A stretch of 64,000 nucleotides of DNA from Natrialba magadii ATCC 43099 (GCF_000025625.1 NC_013922.1:1550001-1614000), one strand, 5' to 3'. Positions 34,479-44,369 are shown, counted from the first letter of the stretch. The notes: generated by a model not told the origin, from the sequence alone. Translations and numbers: made by a program.

Positions 34479-35117
34479 TCACAGTGGCGTCGCCCGGACC
34501 ACCGCAAACAGCCCATCACCGTGACCCTCACGAACGTCGACGTCCGCCGGCTCGAGTTCTGTCGGGTCCTCGAAAATCGTCTGGACGCGCGCCTCGACCT
34601 CGAAGCCGGCCTCCTCGAGAAGGTTACACGCCTCGTCTGCGGTCACAAAGTCTGCGTCGGCGTAGAACGGACTCTCGTCCTTGTGTTCCTGATAGACCTG
34701 TCCAACCGGACTCGCCCGGTCGAGGACGGCTGCGACGAGCGTTCCGTCCTGCTCGAGGACACGGTGGGCTTCAGCGAGCGTAGTAGCAGTGTCGTCGACG
34801 AACGAAAGAACGGTGACGAACTGGACGTACTCGAGTGCCCCGTCATCGAACGGGAGCGATTCGGCGACACCGCGGACGGGAGTAACGCCGCGCTCGCGTG
34901 CTCGTTCGAGTGGGGCGGTTGCGGGGTCGAGTCCCCGGGAGACGCCGAGCGGGGCGGCGAATCGTCCTGTGCCGACACCGATCTCGAGTGCGCGGCCGGG
35001 AACAGGGGCGGGACAGACGGACTCGAGTGCCTCCTGTTCGGCGCGATAGGCACCGTCGTTTGCGTCGAACCACTCGTCGTACGCGTCGGTATGCGTTTCG
35101 AAGGGGGAAGCAGTCAT
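34479..35117 (-). CDS. Class I SAM-dependent methyltransferase
   Basis: The 212-residue protein has the Rossmann methyltransferase motifs: motif I ALEIGVGTGRFA near residue 43, an acidic end of strand two (SRGLDPA), and a motif IV/post segment PFDDGALEYVQFVTVLSFVD. The family is Methyltransf_11-like, with small-molecule substrates that cannot be predicted from sequence. It is followed on the same strand, upstream in the window order, by the amzA gene at 35148, only 30 bases away. Confidence 0.85.
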   Translation of the reverse strand: MTASPFETHTDAYDEWFDANDGAYRAEQEALESVCPAPVPGRALEIGVGTGRFAAPLGVSRGLDPATAPLERARERGVTPVRGVAESLPFDDGALEYVQFVTVLSFVDDTATTLAEAHRVLEQDGTLVAAVLDRASPVGQVYQEHKDESPFYADADFVTADEACNLLEEAGFEVEARVQTIFEDPTELEPADVDVREGHGDGLFAVVRATPL

Positions 35118-35147
35118 GTGTGGGAATGAAAGGGGAGGTCGGTAAAT

Positions 35148-35669
35148 TCAACTAATCAGTCGCTGACAGCTGCCACAGAGGTTCTCCTCTTTGATGTCGA
35201 CTTCGCGGACGGTCGGCGAGAAGTTCATCACGCAACGGTTGTTGTCGCAGTGTTCCAGGCCATAGGTGTGGCCGATTTCGTGGACGATCTCCTTGCGGAC
35301 GCGGTTCTCGAAGATTTCGCTGGCGCTTTTGTTCGAGAAGCCGCCGTCGCTCGAGGTCTGCAGGCGGTAGGTCGAGACGACGCTGCCACTGCCGTCCAGG
35401 TAGGCGAGGCCGAAGACGTAGTTTCGGCGACGATAGAAGAGGTCGTGTGGTGTAATCGCGATGTTCTTTGCGCCGCGGCCGACGCGCTCTGCGAGTTGGA
35501 TGAACGCTTCGGCGGAGTACTGGTCGCGTCCGGAGTCGTACGCGCCGTTTGGCACCGGCTGGGAGTCAGTCACGGAGACGTCACAGTCGTAGACCGACCG
35601 TAACGCGGAGGATGCCGCTCGTTTGACTGCCGCGGGGACGTTGCCGACCGGCACGATGTCGACGAGCAT
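35148..35669 (-). CDS. amzA: Archaemetzincin zinc protease
   Basis: The 173-residue protein carries the archaemetzincin signature HEIGHTYGLEHCDNNRCVMN, the following SPTVREVDIK, and a final cysteine pair, LCGSCQ. Two zinc sites are expected, one catalytic and one Cys4 structural. Start choice: MLVDIVPVG at 35669 matches the family N-terminus, and the GTTTATGAG about 27 bases upstream fits a TATA box; an ATG nine codons further upstream is possible. The biological substrate of the family is unknown. It is divergent from the UPF0146 gene. Confidence 0.93.
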   Translation of the reverse strand: MLVDIVPVGNVPAAVKRAASSALRSVYDCDVSVTDSQPVPNGAYDSGRDQYSAEAFIQLAERVGRGAKNIAITPHDLFYRRRNYVFGLAYLDGSGSVVSTYRLQTSSDGGFSNKSASEIFENRVRKEIVHEIGHTYGLEHCDNNRCVMNFSPTVREVDIKEENLCGSCQRLIS

Positions 35670-35708
35670 GACAAACGCTATGGGCGCTTTGCTCATAAAC
35701 ATCCCGCC

Positions 35709-36107
35709 ATGGGCCACATTCGGCGAAATCGAACCACACTGACAGAGATCCTCGCGGCCTACGATCGACTCGTCGAGGTGGGGATTGGCCGCCGGACGGA
35801 CGTTGCCGCGGCGCTCGCCGAGCGTGGCTGTACTGTGACGGCGACGGATATCTACGACCGAGATGTGCCGGCGGGAGTCCGCTTCGTCTGCGACGATATC
35901 GTCGATCCGAATCCGTCGATCTACGCCGACGCGGACGCGATCTACGCCCGAAATTTGCCGCCCGAACTCCACAGACCGGCCCGAGACGTTGCCCGTGAAT
36001 CGGGTGCAGATCTGCTCTTTACAACGCTCGGGGGCGACCAGCCCGCGATCCCGGTCGAGCGGCGAACGATCGAGACGGGAACGGTGTACGTGAGCCAGCG
36101 ATCCTGA
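35709..36107 (+). CDS. UPF0146 family protein
   Basis: The 132-residue protein matches the archaeal UPF0146 family, a small Rossmann-like fold resembling a reduced methyltransferase: LVEVGIGRRTDVAAALAERG, then TATDIYDRDVPAGV and VDPNPSIYADADAIYARNLP. The catalytic activity is unknown. Its frame starts 40 bases from the divergent amzA start, so the two promoters overlap. Confidence 0.88.
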   Translation: MGHIRRNRTTLTEILAAYDRLVEVGIGRRTDVAAALAERGCTVTATDIYDRDVPAGVRFVCDDIVDPNPSIYADADAIYARNLPPELHRPARDVARESGADLLFTTLGGDQPAIPVERRTIETGTVYVSQRS

Positions 36108-36175
36108 GTCAGCGATCCAGTTCGGGTCGAGACGCATGAATTAACACCGTCGAAACCGTTCCATCAGGATGACCT

Positions 36176-36841
36176 GTGCTCCCCGAGCCACTCCTCTCTG
36201 CCCTCCTGTTGGTACTCATCACGGCGCTCATCGTGGCAGTGATCGCCGGCCTCGGAACGGTTCTCTGGGTCACCCTCCAGCTCGCGTCCGCTCCCGGCGT
36301 CGTCGTTCACGAGTTCGCCCACGCACTCGCCTGTCGACTCACCGGCGTCCGCATCCGCGAGGTCGTCTACTTTCGTTTTGGCGACCCGGCTGGCTACGTC
36401 CGTCACGAGCAGCCCAAACGGTACCTCGACGCCTTCGTTATCGGTGTCGCACCGTTTCTGGTCAACACCGTCGTCGCGTTCGGCGCGCTGCTCGGGTTCG
36501 CCGATTTCGTGACGACGACTGGGATCGTCACACCCGCTGACGGCGTGCTTCCCGCCGTCGACACGAGCGGCGCTTCGAACGAACTGCTCGCCGGCACGGC
36601 TGTCCTCGGCTGGCTCGGACTCGTGATCGGCGTCCACGCCTTCCCGAGCACCGGCGACGCGAACGCACTCTGGGCACAGACACGCACCAGATGGCGCCGT
36701 TCACCGCTCGTCCTGCTCGGCATTCCGTTCGTTCTCGTGGTCTACGTCGTGAGCCTGCTCTCGTGGCTGTGGGCGGACGTCCTCTACGCGATTGGGCTGT
36801 TGCTGCTCGCGTTCGCGGTTGTGGGTTCGCCACTCGTGTGA
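36176..36841 (+). CDS. Membrane zinc-metalloprotease-like protein with HEFAH
   Basis: The 221-residue protein has five or six membrane helices and an HExxH motif ([16 protein letters not shown], near residue 46). A later helix holds [16 protein letters not shown], which may give the third ligand. This resembles the M50-like putative zinc proteases (DUF3267-type), which cleave substrates within or near the membrane. Whether it is an active protease is not known. Translation starts at a GTG 6-7 bases after an ATG in another frame. Confidence 0.78.
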   Translation: MLPEPLLSALLLVLITALIVAVIAGLGTVLWVTLQLASAPGVVVHEFAHALACRLTGVRIREVVYFRFGDPAGYVRHEQPKRYLDAFVIGVAPFLVNTVVAFGALLGFADFVTTTGIVTPADGVLPAVDTSGASNELLAGTAVLGWLGLVIGVHAFPSTGDANALWAQTRTRWRRSPLVLLGIPFVLVVYVVSLLSWLWADVLYAIGLLLLAFAVVGSPLV

Positions 36842-36930
36842 GGGGCGACCGACAGTATGGGGCTGTGATGGGCGGCTTCCTGAAACGAGAAATCGGCCGG
36901 CTTTATTCCCTCCGACCCATTCGAGACGGT

Positions 36931-37905
36931 ATGACCACGAACGCGAATGGGGACGGGAACGGAAACAGAAACAGAAACAGAAACAGAAACAGAAACGGGA
37001 CTGCGCCACTCGAGGCAGCCGTCGATGCCATCGTCCTCGACATCGACGGCGTCCTCGTCGACGTCGCCGACTCTTACCGGCGCGCGATCATCGAATCCGT
37101 CGACACCGTCTACGGCCGGACGATCCGCAAGGACGATATTCAGCAGTTCAAGGACGCTGGCGGCTTCAACAACGACTGGGAGCTAACCGACGCCGCCGCG
37201 CTCTACGTGCTCGCAACCGGAGAGGGCTACGACGCCTCACTCGCCGAGTTCACCGACGAAATCGCTGCTGCAGGTGGCGGACTCGAGGCCGCCGAAAGCG
37301 CCGTCCGCGACGGCATCGGCGCACAGGCGACGAAACGCGTCACCGACCGCTGGAATCGCGAGCGCCTGCGTGATGTCTTCCAGCAGCTCTATCTCGGCGA
37401 GGAACTCTATCAGGCACTCGAGTCCGGCGAGCCAGACGACGACCTGCGCCAGGAGGGATTCATTCACGACGAACCGGTGATACTCGACGAAGAGACCCGT
37501 AACTGGCTGCTCGACGAGGCCGGCGTCTCCGTCGGCGTGCTGACCGGCCGACCCGAGGCAGAGGCCGAAATCGCACTGGATCGCGTCGGCCTCGCCGACG
37601 AGATTCCGGTCGAACACCGGTTTACGATGGACGACTGGGAGGAAGGAAAACCACACCCACGCGCGCTGACGACGCTGGCCGAGCGCTTCGACGCCGACAG
37701 CGTCATCTTCGTCGGCGACACGCTGGACGACGTGCGAACCGCGACGAACGCGATCGAGGCGGATCCGAGCCGCGAGTACCACGGAATCGGGGTTCTGACC
37801 GGTGGTCTCACCGGCGCAGAAGGTCGACAGAAGTATGCTGACGAAGACGCAGCGGCGGTACTCGAGTCCGTCAACGAACTTCCTGCCTTGCTCGCGGACG
37901 AGTAA
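36931..37905 (+). CDS. HAD-superfamily hydrolase, TIGR01548-like
   Basis: The 324-residue protein has the HAD motifs: DIDGVLVD near residue 36 (nucleophile Asp), VLTGRPEAE near 207, [10 protein letters not shown] near 240 and [12 protein letters not shown] near 258. This subfamily occurs in haloarchaea and cyanobacteria; the substrate is likely a phosphorylated metabolite. The first 23 residues are a repeat, [12 protein letters not shown] followed by (Asn-Arg)5, from a hexanucleotide microsatellite. The ATG at 36931 lies 29 bases after a TTTATT promoter element, which supports a leaderless transcript beginning there. Confidence 0.87.
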   Translation: MTTNANGDGNGNRNRNRNRNRNGTAPLEAAVDAIVLDIDGVLVDVADSYRRAIIESVDTVYGRTIRKDDIQQFKDAGGFNNDWELTDAAALYVLATGEGYDASLAEFTDEIAAAGGGLEAAESAVRDGIGAQATKRVTDRWNRERLRDVFQQLYLGEELYQALESGEPDDDLRQEGFIHDEPVILDEETRNWLLDEAGVSVGVLTGRPEAEAEIALDRVGLADEIPVEHRFTMDDWEEGKPHPRALTTLAERFDADSVIFVGDTLDDVRTATNAIEADPSREYHGIGVLTGGLTGAEGRQKYADEDAAAVLESVNELPALLADE

Positions 37906-37996
37906 GTGGGGAAATAAGGAGACACCTTCTCCAGCTACCGGAAACCGGCAGGTTCGCACGCCCGTTTTTTGCCACCGCTCGATGTAGCGTGGCCCC

Positions 37997-39811
37997 ATGA
38001 CCGCACCCGACCCTGATTCCTCGTTCTCCTGTGACCCCCGCCTGCCCGGCGAGCCGACTCCCGTCTGGCTCGCGGAGCCGGCCGACGCGGCACTCGATGA
38101 GCCACCGGCGGATGCGACTGGCGGCCCAGTCGACGAGTCAGCCGATGAATCCGTACCCGCGCTCACAACAGACCACACCGTCGACGTCTGCGTCGTCGGC
38201 GCTGGCATCGCCGGCCTCTCGACTGCACTCGAGTTACGCGAGCGTGGGAAGACGGTTGCGGTTCTCGAACGTGACCGGATTGCAGCGGGTATCACGGGGA
38301 AGTCGACGGCAAAGTTGACGAGCCAGCACGGAGCGATCTACGACTACCTGCGCCGGGAGTTCGGCCGGCGAGAGACGAAGCAGTACGCGGCGGTACAGGA
38401 GGAGGCAATCGACGCGGTCGAGCGCCGGATCGAGGAGTTCGGGATCGACTGCGGGTTCGAGCGCCAGCCCTCGTACCTCTACGGAAACGATCGAGATACG
38501 ATCGAACGCGAGGCCGACGCCGCCAAGCTCGCGGGATTGCCAGCAACCTTCGTGACCTCGGTACCGCCGTTCGAGCGGGCCCAGGCCGCAGTTCGCTTCG
38601 ACGATCAGGCGTGGTTCCACCCGCGCCAGTACCTCCTCGGAATCGCGGACGTACTGCAGGAGGACGACGGCGCGGCCGTCTACGAAGGAACCCGCGTGAC
38701 GGACGTCGAGTCCGGCACGCCGTGTCGCGTACAGACCGAGTCGGCGACGGTGACCGCCGAACAGGTCGTCCTCGCGACCGGCTTTCCGATTCTCGACCGG
38801 GCGGGCTACTTCGCGCGGATGCACCCGAAACGATCCTACGTGCTCGCACTCCGTCTCGACGGCGAACCGCCCGAGGGGATGTACTATCGGACGGGCGACA
38901 ACTACCGCTCTGTTCGGACCTATCGCGGCGCTGGAGGTGGGGAAGACGGGAGCAATGGGGGAGAGAACGACGACAGCGATAGCAGGGGCGACGGCAGCAA
39001 CAATGGCGACAGCGAAGCCCTCCTCCTCGTCGGCGGCGAAAACCACAAAACCGGACAGGGCGGCTCGACAGCCGAGCGCTATCGCACGCTACTCGAGTGG
39101 GCTCGCGAACGATTCCCCGTCGAATCGGTCGCCTACCGGTGGTCGAACCAGGACTACAAACCGGTCGACAAGGTGCCGTTCGTCGGCCGCGTCGGCGCGG
39201 GGGCGCAGAACGTGTACGTCGCCACCGGCTTTCGCGGCTGGGGAATGACCAACGGCGTCGCCGCCGGCCAACTGCTGGCGGCGCTCATCGACGGTCGCAA
39301 ACCACCTGAGCGGAAGTTGTTCGATCCGATGCGGGTCACTCCGAAGGCGTCGGCGGGCAAGACGATCACCGAGAACGTCGACGCCGTGAGCGAGTTCGCG
39401 ACTGACTGGCTCCGCGCGCTGCTCACGCCCGAACTGCGCTCGCTCGACCCTGGCGAGGGGACCGTGATCCGCAGCGGGGGGAAACCGGTGGCGTGTGCGC
39501 GGGACGCAGACGGCGACCTGCACGCGACCTCAGCCGTCTGCACCCACATGTACTGCCTCGTCGAGTGGAACGACGCCGAATGTAGCTGGGACTGTCCCTG
39601 CCACGGCTCGCGGTTCGCGCCGGACGGGGAGGTGCTTCAGGGGCCGGCGAACGAGGGGCTCTCGAGTGCCAGTATCGATGATGGTGGAGGAGGTGGTGGT
39701 GTGGGTGATAGCGCAGGTGCCGAAACGGGCGTGAGCATCGACATCGACAGGGGTGGAGTCGGTAGCGGGAGTGGAAGCGAGGAGCGGGACGGAGGAGAGG
39801 GCGAGGATTGA
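37997..39811 (+). CDS. FAD-dependent oxidoreductase with C-terminal Rieske domain
   Basis: The 604-residue protein joins a DAO-type flavin domain (VCVVGAGIAGLSTALELR near 65-82; YVATGFRGWGMTNGVAAG near 410) to a Rieske 2Fe-2S domain. The cluster ligands are Cys515, His517, Cys533 and His536 in CTHMYC and CPCHGSRF. Similar fusions occur in bacteria and haloarchaea and are thought to oxidise amino-type substrates and pass electrons to the Rieske cluster. Two low-complexity segments interrupt it: an acidic Ser/Gly/Asp insert near 315-340 and a Gly-rich tail after the Rieske domain. Confidence 0.9.
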   Translation: MTAPDPDSSFSCDPRLPGEPTPVWLAEPADAALDEPPADATGGPVDESADESVPALTTDHTVDVCVVGAGIAGLSTALELRERGKTVAVLERDRIAAGITGKSTAKLTSQHGAIYDYLRREFGRRETKQYAAVQEEAIDAVERRIEEFGIDCGFERQPSYLYGNDRDTIEREADAAKLAGLPATFVTSVPPFERAQAAVRFDDQAWFHPRQYLLGIADVLQEDDGAAVYEGTRVTDVESGTPCRVQTESATVTAEQVVLATGFPILDRAGYFARMHPKRSYVLALRLDGEPPEGMYYRTGDNYRSVRTYRGAGGGEDGSNGGENDDSDSRGDGSNNGDSEALLLVGGENHKTGQGGSTAERYRTLLEWARERFPVESVAYRWSNQDYKPVDKVPFVGRVGAGAQNVYVATGFRGWGMTNGVAAGQLLAALIDGRKPPERKLFDPMRVTPKASAGKTITENVDAVSEFATDWLRALLTPELRSLDPGEGTVIRSGGKPVACARDADGDLHATSAVCTHMYCLVEWNDAECSWDCPCHGSRFAPDGEVLQGPANEGLSSASIDDGGGGGGVGDSAGAETGVSIDIDRGGVGSGSGSEERDGGEGED

Positions 39812-40024
39812 GGGGTGGGCGAAAATGGGGGAAAGGATTGAGGAGGAGTCGGAGATGAGGGGAGGAATTGAGGAGGGGCGACAGCAGCAAACTCGAAGTC
39901 TGTCGAAATCAGTGACCGAGGATAGTACTCGAGCGGTGTGTGCATACAGAGCAGAGAGACAGCACAGCGACACAGTTTGTTTCGCTCCCAATGAATACCG
40001 CATCCGGCCAGTATATCTGCACAC

Positions 40025-40195
40025 CTACCGAAGACGGAGGAGTAGCAGAAGCGCTACTGGGATCAGGAAGGCAGGAAGAATGCCGCCGAGAAAGAGCAAT
40101 TCCGGAGGGAGAAAGAAGACTAGCAGTAGTACAATGTTGGCAATCAACAGTGCGATGATCAGATTGAGACGGAAGATGACTGCGTTCTCGTTCAT
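40025..40195 (-). CDS. Small membrane protein (56 aa)
   Basis: The frame starts MNENAVIFRLNLIIALLIAN at 40195, continues with two dense hydrophobic helices around FFLPPELLFLGG and ends LLLLRLR. Positive residues flank the second helix. Leucine codons vary freely, as expected for coding sequence. A CATATTTG element lies about 30 bases upstream on the minus strand. The surrounding 39812-40466 region otherwise holds only a purine-rich stretch and weak frames. Confidence 0.5.
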   Translation of the reverse strand: MNENAVIFRLNLIIALLIANIVLLLVFFLPPELLFLGGILPAFLIPVALLLLLRLR

Positions 40196-40466
40196 TATTT
40201 CGTGTTTCTAATTGTTCTCAAATATGTGTCTTGTGGATTGACTACTTGGACTGCACTGACCGACCACTACCAACGGAGATCGACTCGCAGTCAGTACCAC
40301 ATTCGCGCTCTGTATCCAGCACACACTCTGTATCAGTATCCGGAGATCTCAATCGAGCCGAACTCGAGTACCACCTGCTCCCAACGACGATGACGAAAAA
40401 CGCGCACAGTTTGTACAGCCAGAAACACATCAAACCAGAAGATTGTTGGCCACCCAACATGCCGAG

Positions 40467-40703
40467 GTGAGTGTGGACCGAACTGACGTGTTTCTCGCGC
40501 TCATCACCTTCCTGCTGGCGGCGCTCGTCTACGAGGTTAGCGACCCGAATACGCCGGGTATCATCGCTGTCCCGGTGTTGCTCCTTCTCTATTCGATTCC
40601 GATCTACCTCGGCGCTGCTTTCGTGTTCAAACTGGCTGCAGCAGAGAGTCCCATCGCGGACCAGGCAGAACGTGGGAGCGAGACGAACGATCGGGATAGC
40701 TAA
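40467..40703 (+). CDS. Small two-helix membrane protein (78 aa)
   Basis: From the GTG at 40467 (VSVDRTDVFLALITFLLAAL) the protein has two membrane helices, separated by SDPNTPGI, and a hydrophilic tail. A second GTG six bases later and a TTG 24 bases earlier are possible starts; a GAGGTGA stretch near the GTGs could be a ribosome-binding site. The stop TAA overlaps the stop of the convergent ugpQ gene by three bases. Confidence 0.6.
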   Translation: MSVDRTDVFLALITFLLAALVYEVSDPNTPGIIAVPVLLLLYSIPIYLGAAFVFKLAAAESPIADQAERGSETNDRDS

Positions 40704-41551
40704 CGGCTCAGTGGGTCCGAGCCACGCCGAAGCCCTGGATACTCCACGATAATCCCATCCACGCCCGCCGCCGCGAGCTGATCGTACTGCACCCAGGTCT
40801 CGACCGTCCAGACGTTGACCGCCCGTCCCTCCTCGTGGGCCGTCTCTACGATGTCGATAGCCGGCGCTTCGGAATCGAACCCTGCGTACTCGGTCCCAGC
40901 GAGGGGCAGGCCGGCGATTGCGTTTCGTGGCGGATGGATCGCCTCGCAGTCGTACCGCCGCGCCAGTTCGAGGCCGGACTCGAGTGCATCCCAGACGAGC
41001 ACGGCACGATCGTACTCGGGACCAACCTCGCGGGCGGCGGCGAGTGCACCCTCGCAGAACGACGAAAAGAGGATCTCACCGCCGAACGCGTCGCAGTCGG
41101 CGACGACGCGCTCGACGAACGGTGTCCACAGCGCACGTCGTTCTGCCCGCTCGTCCGGCCCTAACAACTCGGCGAAACGCAGGTCGCTTGCTCCGCAGTG
41201 TTTCAGTTCGACGTTGACGCCGACGCTGTCGGGAACGGCTGCAAGAACGTCTGCGAGCGTCGGGACGGTCTCGTCGGTTCCGAGCACGCTGGCTGACTGG
41301 ATGTCCGCGAGAGCTGTCTCCCAGACGAGTCCCGTCGCGTCGGTGAGCGGACGGCCGGCGCGCGAGCGAGACGGGTCGCCCTCGAGTCGCTCGTCGTGGA
41401 TAACGACCGGTGTGCCACAGGCGGCGGGCTGCACGTCGAGTTCGATCATCGTGGTATCTTCGCGAGATGCAGCCGCGACGGCCGCGCCGACGGTGTTCTC
41501 GGGTGCGACGCCGGCGTAGCCACGGTGGGCGATGAGTGCGGGATCGGGCAT
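40700..41551 (-). CDS. ugpQ: Glycerophosphodiester phosphodiesterase
   Basis: The 283-residue enzyme hydrolyses glycerophosphodiesters to glycerol phosphate and an alcohol. The GDPD signature is at the start: LIAHRGYAGVAPENT (metal His8, Arg9, Glu18), then MIELDVQPA, VVIHDERLEGDPSR, and the late VNVWTVETWVQYDQLAAAGV. There is no signal peptide, so it acts in the cytoplasm. The ATG at 41551 starts two residues before conserved sequence, and a long upstream open frame is rejected. Confidence 0.93.
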   Translation of the reverse strand: MPDPALIAHRGYAGVAPENTVGAAVAAASREDTTMIELDVQPAACGTPVVIHDERLEGDPSRSRAGRPLTDATGLVWETALADIQSASVLGTDETVPTLADVLAAVPDSVGVNVELKHCGASDLRFAELLGPDERAERRALWTPFVERVVADCDAFGGEILFSSFCEGALAAAREVGPEYDRAVLVWDALESGLELARRYDCEAIHPPRNAIAGLPLAGTEYAGFDSEAPAIDIVETAHEEGRAVNVWTVETWVQYDQLAAAGVDGIIVEYPGLRRGSDPLSR

Positions 41552-41706
41552 AGACTGTGTACTCGAGTCGACGCACGCAGCGGAGTATCTTGGGAGCTGC
41601 GTTGGCGATTGGTGCAGGTCGGGGCTGCGAAGCGAGAGGGGTGGAGCGGTCGAACGCGGCGCTCGCCGCGGACACGTTGAACACCCTGGCCGTCGAACGA
41701 CAGTCC

Positions 41707-41964
41707 ATGGCCGACAGCACGCTCGACGATGTGAGACGAGCACTCGATCGCGCGACCGAACTCGAGAAGGAGGAAGCGCTGTCTGTCCTTCGAACTGCCC
41801 GCGAGGATCTCGACGCACTGGGGAACGACGCAGCCGTCGACGAGGAGCGACGACGGGAACTCGCGGATCGCGTCGATCAGCGCATCCGTGAGGTGGAGAA
41901 CCGGGACGACTACGACAGCGGCCTCGGCGCGGCGATGAATCCGGACGAAGACGAGGCACCGTAG
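41707..41964 (+). CDS. Small acidic coiled-coil protein
   Basis: The 85-residue protein is almost wholly helical (LDDVRRALDRATELEKEEAL and the following DEERRRELADRVDQRIREVE) with an acidic end. Short, charged haloarchaeal proteins of this kind have no assigned function. The upstream in-frame extension of 50 codons runs into the divergent ugpQ promoter and is rejected. Confidence 0.65.
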   Translation: MADSTLDDVRRALDRATELEKEEALSVLRTAREDLDALGNDAAVDEERRRELADRVDQRIREVENRDDYDSGLGAAMNPDEDEAP

Positions 41965-42170
41965 CACGCTAGTACGTCGTCGAGCCGACGGCATCGGCTG
42001 GGCGTGAGCCAGTAGTAAGTAGTAGCGTCTGCCTACAACGCTGCAGCCGTACGTGCTGTGTCCGTCTGCTATCGACCGACGGTTGTACGAGTGGCAATCG
42101 GCCCCTAATGAGGCGTTGTGACGGCAAACGGTCGGGATCCTTTTATCATGCTCTCGGTGACCGTTCACCT

Positions 42171-43589
42171 ATGACGAGGCCATCTCGACGCCGGCTCCTC
42201 CAGGGACTCACGGCGGGAGGCATCACGCTCGGTGCAGTTCAGTGGAGCGATCAAACGGTGCAAGCGCGTTGGCAACCGAACACGGAGACGGACACCGACA
42301 CGACAGAGACGGACGGCTCGCTCTCGATTTCGATCACCGAGACGAACGCGCCCGTGCCCGCCGGCGAGTACCTGCAGGTCGAGGCAGAGCTCACGAACAC
42401 CGGCTCGACGGACGTTCGAACTGAGGCCGCACTCGTCGTCGGCGTCGGTGAAACGGAGATTTCGCGCCGCGGGATGACGGTCGGCGCTGGCGAGACGGAG
42501 ACGATTCGGCAGGGGTTTTACACCTATCCCGTCCCGCAGGACGACGAGTTTCCCGTGCGTATCGAAACACCACACGGCGTCGCCGAGCAGACGGTCAACG
42601 TCACTGCAGCCGAGGCGTTGCCGAGCGCTCGTCCCGACAGTGAACTCGCCGTCCAGCCGGGTACCGAGGTACTTTTCGAAGCCGAAGCGCTCGATCCGGA
42701 CGAGTCCCAGACGACGATCTGGTGGGTCGACGGCGAGAGCGTGACCACCGGCGTCGGCGGAGCCTGGGAGTGGCAGTACTACGAAGAGATCGGCGCTGAC
42801 TTCTGGTGGCACGAGTTCGAGGAGCCCGGGAGCCACGAGGTGACCGCAGCCGTTATTCCGGACGATGAGGCAACCGGACCGGGAGAAACGGCCGAGGAGA
42901 CCTACGCTGCCCGCTGGGAAATCGAGGTGACAGACGACGGTGCGGCATCGCCGTCCGTCGAGGGCGTGCGGCCTGCAGAGAACGTCGTCCCGATTCAGGA
43001 GGGAGACCAGGTCGAATTCGAACTCGAGGCGACCGATCCCGACGGCGGACTCGACCGCGTTGTCTGGTGGCTCACCCAGGCGGACACCATTCTCGACGTG
43101 ACAGAACTCGAGGGCGACGCTGACACGGCGGTCATCTCGATGGACGGTGGCTGTCACACCTGTCACGTCGTGCCGTGGGTAATCTGCGACGATGGCACCG
43201 CCACTGCGCTGCAGTCGCGGTGGGAGATTGACGCAGTCGGCGACGGAGACGATGAGGATGACGAGGAGAATGGTGACGACGGCGACGACACCGGCCAGCT
43301 CGGCCTCTCAATCCAGGGAACGAACTCCCCTGTCGACGCCGGCGACTTCCTCGAGGTAACCGCGAGCGTGACGAACGACGGGGCCGAGACCCGGACGGCG
43401 TCGGTCGAGCTTATCGTCGGCCACGACCCGACCGGCGTCGACAGCGAGACGGTGACCCTCGAACCCGGCGAGAGCGAAACGCTGACGCTCGGCTACGAGA
43501 CCTACGAAACCAGCCAGGACGAGCAGTTCCCCGTCCGCGTCGAGAGCGGCGATTCCACAGCCGAGGCGAGCGTGCAGGTGTTCGCCTGA
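42171..43589 (+). CDS. Tat-exported protein with repeated CARDB-like domains
   Basis: The 472-residue protein begins with a twin-arginine signal (PSRRRLLQGLTAGGITLGAV). Two homologous Ig/CARDB-like domains lie at the ends: residues about 45-145 (ISITETNAPVPAGEYLQVEA) and about 380-472 (LSIQGTNSPVDAGDFLEVTA), with the same closing pattern of Y-x-T-Y ... DEFPVR/DEQFPVR. Two further beta domains sit between, one with a CHTCHV motif near 325. An acidic Asp/Glu/Gly linker precedes the last domain. This is an extracellular binding or structural protein of unknown target. A TTTTATCA promoter element lies near 42142. Confidence 0.8.
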   Translation: MTRPSRRRLLQGLTAGGITLGAVQWSDQTVQARWQPNTETDTDTTETDGSLSISITETNAPVPAGEYLQVEAELTNTGSTDVRTEAALVVGVGETEISRRGMTVGAGETETIRQGFYTYPVPQDDEFPVRIETPHGVAEQTVNVTAAEALPSARPDSELAVQPGTEVLFEAEALDPDESQTTIWWVDGESVTTGVGGAWEWQYYEEIGADFWWHEFEEPGSHEVTAAVIPDDEATGPGETAEETYAARWEIEVTDDGAASPSVEGVRPAENVVPIQEGDQVEFELEATDPDGGLDRVVWWLTQADTILDVTELEGDADTAVISMDGGCHTCHVVPWVICDDGTATALQSRWEIDAVGDGDDEDDEENGDDGDDTGQLGLSIQGTNSPVDAGDFLEVTASVTNDGAETRTASVELIVGHDPTGVDSETVTLEPGESETLTLGYETYETSQDEQFPVRVESGDSTAEASVQVFA

Positions 43590-43670
43590 GATCCAGGTGT
43601 TTACCCAAGCGTTTCGACTGAGACCACGCTATTCCCGCAGTCGCGGTGAAATCCACCGATCCCCGCACCC

Positions 43671-43676
43671 TTTATT
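43671..43676 (+). promoter_or_regulatory. TATA element of npdG
   Basis: TTTATT is centred 27 bases before the npdG ATG at 43701, so transcription would begin at or next to the start codon, giving a leaderless mRNA. Confidence 0.5.
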
Positions 43677-43700
43677 CGAGTGCCGACGAGAGTGACAGGT

Positions 43701-44369
43701 ATGCGAATCGCACTACTCGGCGGCACCGGCGACATCGGCGAAGGGCTCGCACTCCGCTTCGCCCGCGATACCGACCACGAACTCCTCATCGGCTCGCGCG
43801 ACCCTGAAAAAGCGCGCGACGCCGTCGAGGAATACAACTCGGTACTCGAGTCCCACGATGCCACCGCAGATTGCAAGGGCTTCGCCAACGAGATGGCTGC
43901 AGACCGCGCTGACGTCGTGATCCTCAGCGTGCCGCCGTACCACGTCGGTGACACCGTCGAAGCCGTTGCGGACGTGCTCGACGAGGACACGATTCTGGTC
44001 ACCCCCGCCGTTGGCATGAAAGGCGACGAAGACGGCATGCACTACCACCCGCCGGGAACGGGCAGCGTCAGCGAACTCGTCGCCCAGCGCGCGCCAGACG
44101 GCGTTCCCGTCGTCGGGGCGTACCACAACCTCGCGGCCGGAAAGCTCGCGAACATCGAACTCGAGTTCGATCTGGATACGCTGCTCGTCGGCGACGACGC
44201 GGATGCGAAAGAGACGGTTCGGAATCTGACGAACGAAATCGAAGGGCTGCGTGCGCTCGATGCGGGGCCGCTCGCGAACGCGGCGGAAGTCGAGAGTGTG
44301 ACACCGCTTGTCATCAACATCGCAAAGTACAACGAGGAGCTGCACGACGTTGGCGTGAAGTGGGTCTAG
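43701..44369 (+). CDS. npdG: NADPH-dependent F420 reductase
   Basis: The 222-residue enzyme exchanges hydride between F420H2 and NADP+. The Rossmann NADP site is at the very start (MRIALLGGTGDIGEGLALRF), followed by LLIGSRDPEKA, where Ser/Arg select NADP phosphate. VVILSVPPYHVGDTV and VGAYHNLAAGKLAN are family blocks that meet F420. Together with cofE and mer at 60-62 kb it indicates an active F420 economy. It is monocistronic from its spacing. Confidence 0.92.
   Translation: MRIALLGGTGDIGEGLALRFARDTDHELLIGSRDPEKARDAVEEYNSVLESHDATADCKGFANEMAADRADVVILSVPPYHVGDTVEAVADVLDEDTILVTPAVGMKGDEDGMHYHPPGTGSVSELVAQRAPDGVPVVGAYHNLAAGKLANIELEFDLDTLLVGDDADAKETVRNLTNEIEGLRALDAGPLANAAEVESVTPLVINIAKYNEELHDVGVKWV

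Noticed and set aside
39812-40024. GGATTGAGGAGG-like degenerate repeats after the FAD-Rieske gene
   Set aside because: Period and unit are not constant enough to call a tandem repeat.
40242-40430. Minus-strand 62-codon frame starting MCFWLYKLCAFFVIVVGS
   Set aside because: It has one possible membrane helix followed by low-quality sequence and no clear promoter. I could not separate it from chance, so it is not listed as a gene.
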